Positions 5,707-8,285 of a stretch of 8,285 nt of DNA are shown here, one piece after another; within the stretch, counting starts at the first letter, position 1, and every line of letters starts with the position of its first letter. The stretch comes from an uncultured Actinomycetes bacterium (GTDB taxonomy: Bacteria; Actinomycetota; Thermoleophilia; Miltoncostaeales; Miltoncostaeaceae): assembly GCA_903928615.1 (NCBI GenBank), contig CAIYRJ010000150.1, positions 1 to 8,285 on the forward strand, in the 5' to 3' direction. The translations under genes were made by a program, and so were the position numbers. The notes under the pieces were generated by a model. It worked only from the letters and a program-made list of their open reading frames with translations, made no database searches and had not been told where the DNA came from.

Positions 5707-6207
5707 ATGGGCAAGAAGGGCAAGTCAAAAGGGGGCGCCAAGGCGCCGGCCCGCAAGGACATCGCGCAGAACCGCAAGGCCCTGCACGAGTACGAGATCC
5801 TCGACCGCTACGAGGCCGGCATCGCCCTGACCGGAACCGAGGTGAAGGGGCTGCGCGAGAGCGGCGCGATGATCCGGGAGGCCTACGCGCAGGTCATCAA
5901 CGGCGAGGTGTTCCTCGTCGGCGCGCACATCAGCGACTACGGGCCCGCGGGCGGGCGCGGCCACGACCCCCAGCGCACCCGCCGCCTGCTGCTGCACCGC
6001 CGCGAGATCGACAAGATCGCCGGCAGGCTGTCGGAGCCTGGCATCACGCTCATTCCCCTGCGCATGTACTTCAACGAGGACGGCCGGGCGAAGATCGAGC
6101 TCGGCCTCGGCCGCGGCCGCACGCAGTACGACAAGCGCGTGGCCATCAAGGACCGCGAGATGAAGCGCGAGCTCTCGCGCGCCAACGCGCGGCGGGGCCG
6201 GGGCTAG
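5707..6207 (+). CDS. smpB: SsrA-binding protein SmpB
   Basis: SmpB binds tmRNA (SsrA) and delivers it to ribosomes stalled on broken mRNA, so that the unfinished protein is tagged for destruction. The 166 residues contain the family hallmarks in order: a basic N-terminus; QNRKALHEYEILDRYEAGIA followed by LTGTEVKGLR (about 21-50); GEVFLVGAHISDY (66-78); RTRRLLLHRREI (90-101); IPLRMYF; and YDKRVAIKDREMKRE (141-155) leading to an Arg-rich C-terminal tail that enters the mRNA channel. The start is 12 nt after the rnr stop. No Shine-Dalgarno precedes it; the intervening sequence is pyrimidine-rich, with TAACCT at 5692-5697 as a weak -10 match. The stop codon overlaps that of lutC on the other strand. 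The tmRNA gene itself is not in the window. Confidence 0.97.
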   Translation: MGKKGKSKGGAKAPARKDIAQNRKALHEYEILDRYEAGIALTGTEVKGLRESGAMIREAYAQVINGEVFLVGAHISDYGPAGGRGHDPQRTRRLLLHRREIDKIAGRLSEPGITLIPLRMYFNEDGRAKIELGLGRGRTQYDKRVAIKDREMKRELSRANARRGRG

Positions 6208-6782
6208 CGGATGATCACCACGTGCTCGGTGAGCGCCCCGTGGGCGCCCAGCGTGGAGATCTTCTCGATGTCGCTGCTCCGGCTGGGCCCCGACACCAGG
6301 CTCACGGCCGACGGCGCCGGGCGCCCGTCGGCGAACGTGGCTGCCAGCGCCTCGCCCAGGGTGCGCACGATGCGATCGGCGGGCAGCAGGGCCACGTGAT
6401 GGCGGCTGGTCACGTCGAGGCCGCGGCCGTGGCCCTCGGACGCCTCGAGCACGATGGTGCCGCGCTCGGCCACGGCCAGGGAGGGGACGGTGACCCCGCA
6501 GACGTCCACGGGCCCCTCGAGGCCCATGGTCTCGCGCTTGCCGAGGCCCGTGGGCCACACGCGCACGTCGATGCCCTCCCGCTTCAGCGCATCGGCCAGC
6601 CCGATGCGCTCCATCAGCGGGTCATCCGCGAGCACCGCGCGGGCAACCCCGGCGTCGGCCATCCAGCGCGCGGCCTCGCGGCCCGCGTCGGCGGCGTCCA
6701 CCACCTGCCCCGTCGCCTTGCGCCGCGCGAGGGAGGCCATGAGCAGGTCGACAACCGGGTCGCCTGACGGCGCGTCGCTCAC
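6204..6782 (-). CDS. lutC: Lactate utilization protein C (LUD domain)
   Basis: LutC is the third component of the LutABC complex, which oxidises L-lactate to pyruvate. The 192-residue reading shows the LUD domain: DAADAGREAARWMADAGV early on, then AERGTIVLEASEGHGRGLDV (about 105-124), the ALLPADRIV strand, and the C-terminal SGPSRSSDIEKISTLGAHG, all hallmarks of LutC/YkgG. It begins at GTG (bases 6782-6780), which overlaps the lutB stop as GTGA, so translation is coupled. This start is chosen because a longer open frame upstream lies inside lutB and reads as shadow. The protein is somewhat shorter than B. subtilis LutC (240 residues as I recall), the difference lying at the N-terminus. Its stop codon shares the CTAG at 6204-6207 with smpB on the opposite strand, leaving no room for an intergenic terminator. 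Confidence 0.9.
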   Translation of the reverse strand: MSDAPSGDPVVDLLMASLARRKATGQVVDAADAGREAARWMADAGVARAVLADDPLMERIGLADALKREGIDVRVWPTGLGKRETMGLEGPVDVCGVTVPSLAVAERGTIVLEASEGHGRGLDVTSRHHVALLPADRIVRTLGEALAATFADGRPAPSAVSLVSGPSRSSDIEKISTLGAHGALTEHVVIIR

Positions 6783-8194
6783 CTGCGCGGGGGCCACCGG
6801 GTGGGCATGTCGCGCACCTCGGTCCAGCCGGCGCCGGGCCCCGGCAGTTCGGTGGCCCAGCCGTCCTTCCCGCGGGCGCGCAGCATCAGGCGCCAGCCGG
6901 CCATCCAGGCGCGGTAGGTGCTGGGGCGCCGCCACAGCCGGCTCCAGGCGCGGAAGGCAAAGCCCGCCTTGCGCGTGGCCGGCGAGGAGGCCCGCGCCCG
7001 TGCGCGCACCAGGAGGTCCTGCAGGGGGATGCCCACCGGGCAGGCCTCGCCGCACGCGCCGCAGAGCGACGACATGAAGGGCAGGTCGCGCGAGGCGGGG
7101 GAGGAGGGGCCCTCGAGCAGCGGGGTGATGACCGCCCCGATGGGCCCGGAATACGGCGAGCCGTAGGCCTGGCCACCCACCGAGCGCCACATCGGGCACG
7201 AATACAGGCACGCCCCGCAGCGGATGCACGAGAGGGCCTCCTCGAACTCCGTGCCGCGAAGCGCGCCGCGCCCCCCGTCGATGATGACCAGGTGGAACTC
7301 CTCGGGGCCGTCGCTCTCGCCCTCACGGCGCGGACCGGTGATGAGGTTCACGTAGTTCGCGGCGTCCTGGCCGATGGCGGCCATGGGCAGCACCTGCAGG
7401 ATGTGCGCGGCCTCGTCCCAGTCGGCCACCACGCGCTCCATGCCCATCACGGCCACGTGGATGGGCGGCTGCGACGTGACCAGCCGGGCGTTGCCCTCGT
7501 TCTCGACCACGCACACGGTGCCGGTGGACGCCACGCCCAGGTTCACCCCCGACACCCCGATGCCGGCCTCGGCGAACTTCTCGCGCAGGCGCACGCGCGC
7601 GTGGGCAACCAGACCCTCGCGGTCGGTGGGCACGTCATCGGTGCCGGCCTCCTCGCGGAAGAGCGCGGCCACCTGCTCGCGGTTGAGGTGCACCGCCGGG
7701 GCGATGATGTGGCTGGGGTGATCATTCGCCAGCTGCAGGATCCACTCGCCGAGGTCGGTCTCCACCACCTCGATGCCGGCGTCATCCAGGGCCTCGTTGA
7801 GCTTGATCTCCTCGGTGGCCATCGACTTGCTCTTGGCCACCACCTTCACGCCGCGCGCCTGCGCCAGGCCGGTGATGTAACGGCACGCCTCGGCGCCGTC
7901 GGCCGCGCGCACCACCGTGCCGCCCGCCTCGCGAACCTTGGCCTGCATCTCGGTGAGCAGTGCCGGCAGGTTTCGGATGTTCGAGCGGCGTATCTCGCGG
8001 GCGCGCTCGCGCATCTCGTCGAGGCCGTACTGCTCGCGCATGGCGTCGCGGCTCTCGCCCCAGCTGGTGGCGGCGGTGTCGAGGTTGCCGCGAAGCGTGC
8101 GGTCGCGCAGGGCGTCCACGGTGCGCTCGCGCAGCGTGCCCTCGACGTCGAGGTACGCAACCCCGCCGTCGGCGCGGCGCTTGCGGGTGCTCAT
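6779..8194 (-). CDS. lutB: Lactate utilization iron-sulfur protein LutB
   Basis: LutB is the iron-sulfur, LUD-domain subunit of the cytoplasmic lactate oxidation complex LutABC. The 471 residues match family length (about 475-480). A LUD domain fills about residues 60-305, with KSKSMATEEIKLNEALDDAG and the GVNLGVASTGTVCVVENEGN stretch typical of LutB. Next comes the ferredoxin-like part: CIRCGACLYSCP (Cys323, 326, 329, 333), a GGQAYGSPYSGPIG linker, and SSLCGACGEACPVGIP (Cys378, 381, 385). In the second motif the position of a fourth canonical cysteine is Ser375. The last 75 residues form the family's C-terminal region. The ATG at 8194-8192 overlaps the lutA stop as ATGA; an upstream in-frame start at 8275 would overlap lutA by some 80 nt and gives a non-family Arg/Pro/Gly-rich extension, so it was not used. 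Confidence 0.95.
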   Translation of the reverse strand: MSTRKRRADGGVAYLDVEGTLRERTVDALRDRTLRGNLDTAATSWGESRDAMREQYGLDEMRERAREIRRSNIRNLPALLTEMQAKVREAGGTVVRAADGAEACRYITGLAQARGVKVVAKSKSMATEEIKLNEALDDAGIEVVETDLGEWILQLANDHPSHIIAPAVHLNREQVAALFREEAGTDDVPTDREGLVAHARVRLREKFAEAGIGVSGVNLGVASTGTVCVVENEGNARLVTSQPPIHVAVMGMERVVADWDEAAHILQVLPMAAIGQDAANYVNLITGPRREGESDGPEEFHLVIIDGGRGALRGTEFEEALSCIRCGACLYSCPMWRSVGGQAYGSPYSGPIGAVITPLLEGPSSPASRDLPFMSSLCGACGEACPVGIPLQDLLVRARARASSPATRKAGFAFRAWSRLWRRPSTYRAWMAGWRLMLRARGKDGWATELPGPGAGWTEVRDMPTRWPPRR

Positions 8195-8285
8195 CGGTCG
8201 AGCACCTCGGCCACGTGGCGCGCGCGGATCGGGATTCCCTGCCGGTGCGCCACGCCCACGATGTGCATGAGGCAACCGAGGTCGC
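8191..8285 (-). CDS. lutA: Lactate utilization protein LutA, C-terminal fragment
   Basis: Only the last 30 residues are in the window; the gene continues beyond its right edge. The fragment starts DLGCLMHIVGVAHRQGI and ends HVAEVLDR. The D-x-GCLMHI motif followed by a HxAEVL end is characteristic of the cysteine-rich (CCG) domain of LutA/YkgE and related GlcF/HdrB-type proteins, which bind iron-sulfur cofactors in electron transfer. The position directly upstream of lutB with a 4-nt ATGA overlap confirms the assignment. It would be the first gene of the lutABC operon, so the promoter and any regulator lie outside this window. Confidence 0.85.
   Translation of the reverse strand, partial: DLGCLMHIVGVAHRQGIPIRARHVAEVLDR

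Noticed and set aside
6207..6230. Possible tmRNA (ssrA) gene next to smpB
   Set aside because: ssrA is often adjacent to smpB, but here the lutC coding end begins immediately with no space and no tRNA-Ala-like end.
6222..7077. Plus-strand open frames opposite lutC and lutB
   Set aside because: They have shadow composition with no domains; lutC, lutB and lutA on the minus strand are well supported and joined by 4-nt overlaps.

Overview
This is a very GC-rich window (roughly 70% G+C by eye, nearly all third codon positions G or C), densely packed with genes. The order prfB, ftsE, ftsX, S41 protease and smpB is typical of Actinobacteria. An RNase R/II gene between the protease and smpB, plus a flavodoxin-like gene after prfB, suggests a lineage outside the well-known Streptomyces/Mycobacterium pattern, perhaps Thermoleophilia-like; that placement is inference.

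Layout, left to right. (1) Positions 1-715, plus strand: the 3' end of prfB (release factor 2), then a small flavodoxin-domain protein, with a good Shine-Dalgarno between them. (2) Positions 715-952: no gene. This stretch holds a perfect 24-bp inverted repeat with a 38-nt loop, then about 150 nt of hairpin-rich leader before ftsE. (3) Positions 953-2709: ftsE and ftsX with ATGA overlap, the ABC-type cell-division complex that controls peptidoglycan hydrolases. It ends in a perfect 14-bp hairpin. (4) Positions 2769-6207: a membrane-anchored S41 C-terminal processing protease, a compact RNB exoribonuclease and SmpB, separated by only 4 and 12 nt. The protease gene appears to be leaderless, with TAACAT placed so that transcription would begin at its GTG. 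(5) Positions 6204-8285, minus strand: lutC, lutB and the 3' end of lutA, an L-lactate utilisation operon with 4-nt start/stop overlaps. It runs tail-to-tail into smpB, and the two stop codons share one CTAG tetranucleotide.

How the genes work together. ftsEX is the division module. The ctpA-rnr-smpB run links a tail-specific-type protease, an RNase R-type exonuclease and the tmRNA partner SmpB, all families with a role in clearing products of stalled translation; upstream prfB has a translation-termination theme too. lutABC is an independent metabolic operon that oxidises lactate to pyruvate. I found no CRISPR array, tRNA, rRNA, transposase or clearly new gene family. The items most worth checking are the inverted-repeat element at 715-800, the leaderless ctpA start, the N-terminal extension of FtsE, and the protease/RNase/SmpB grouping.
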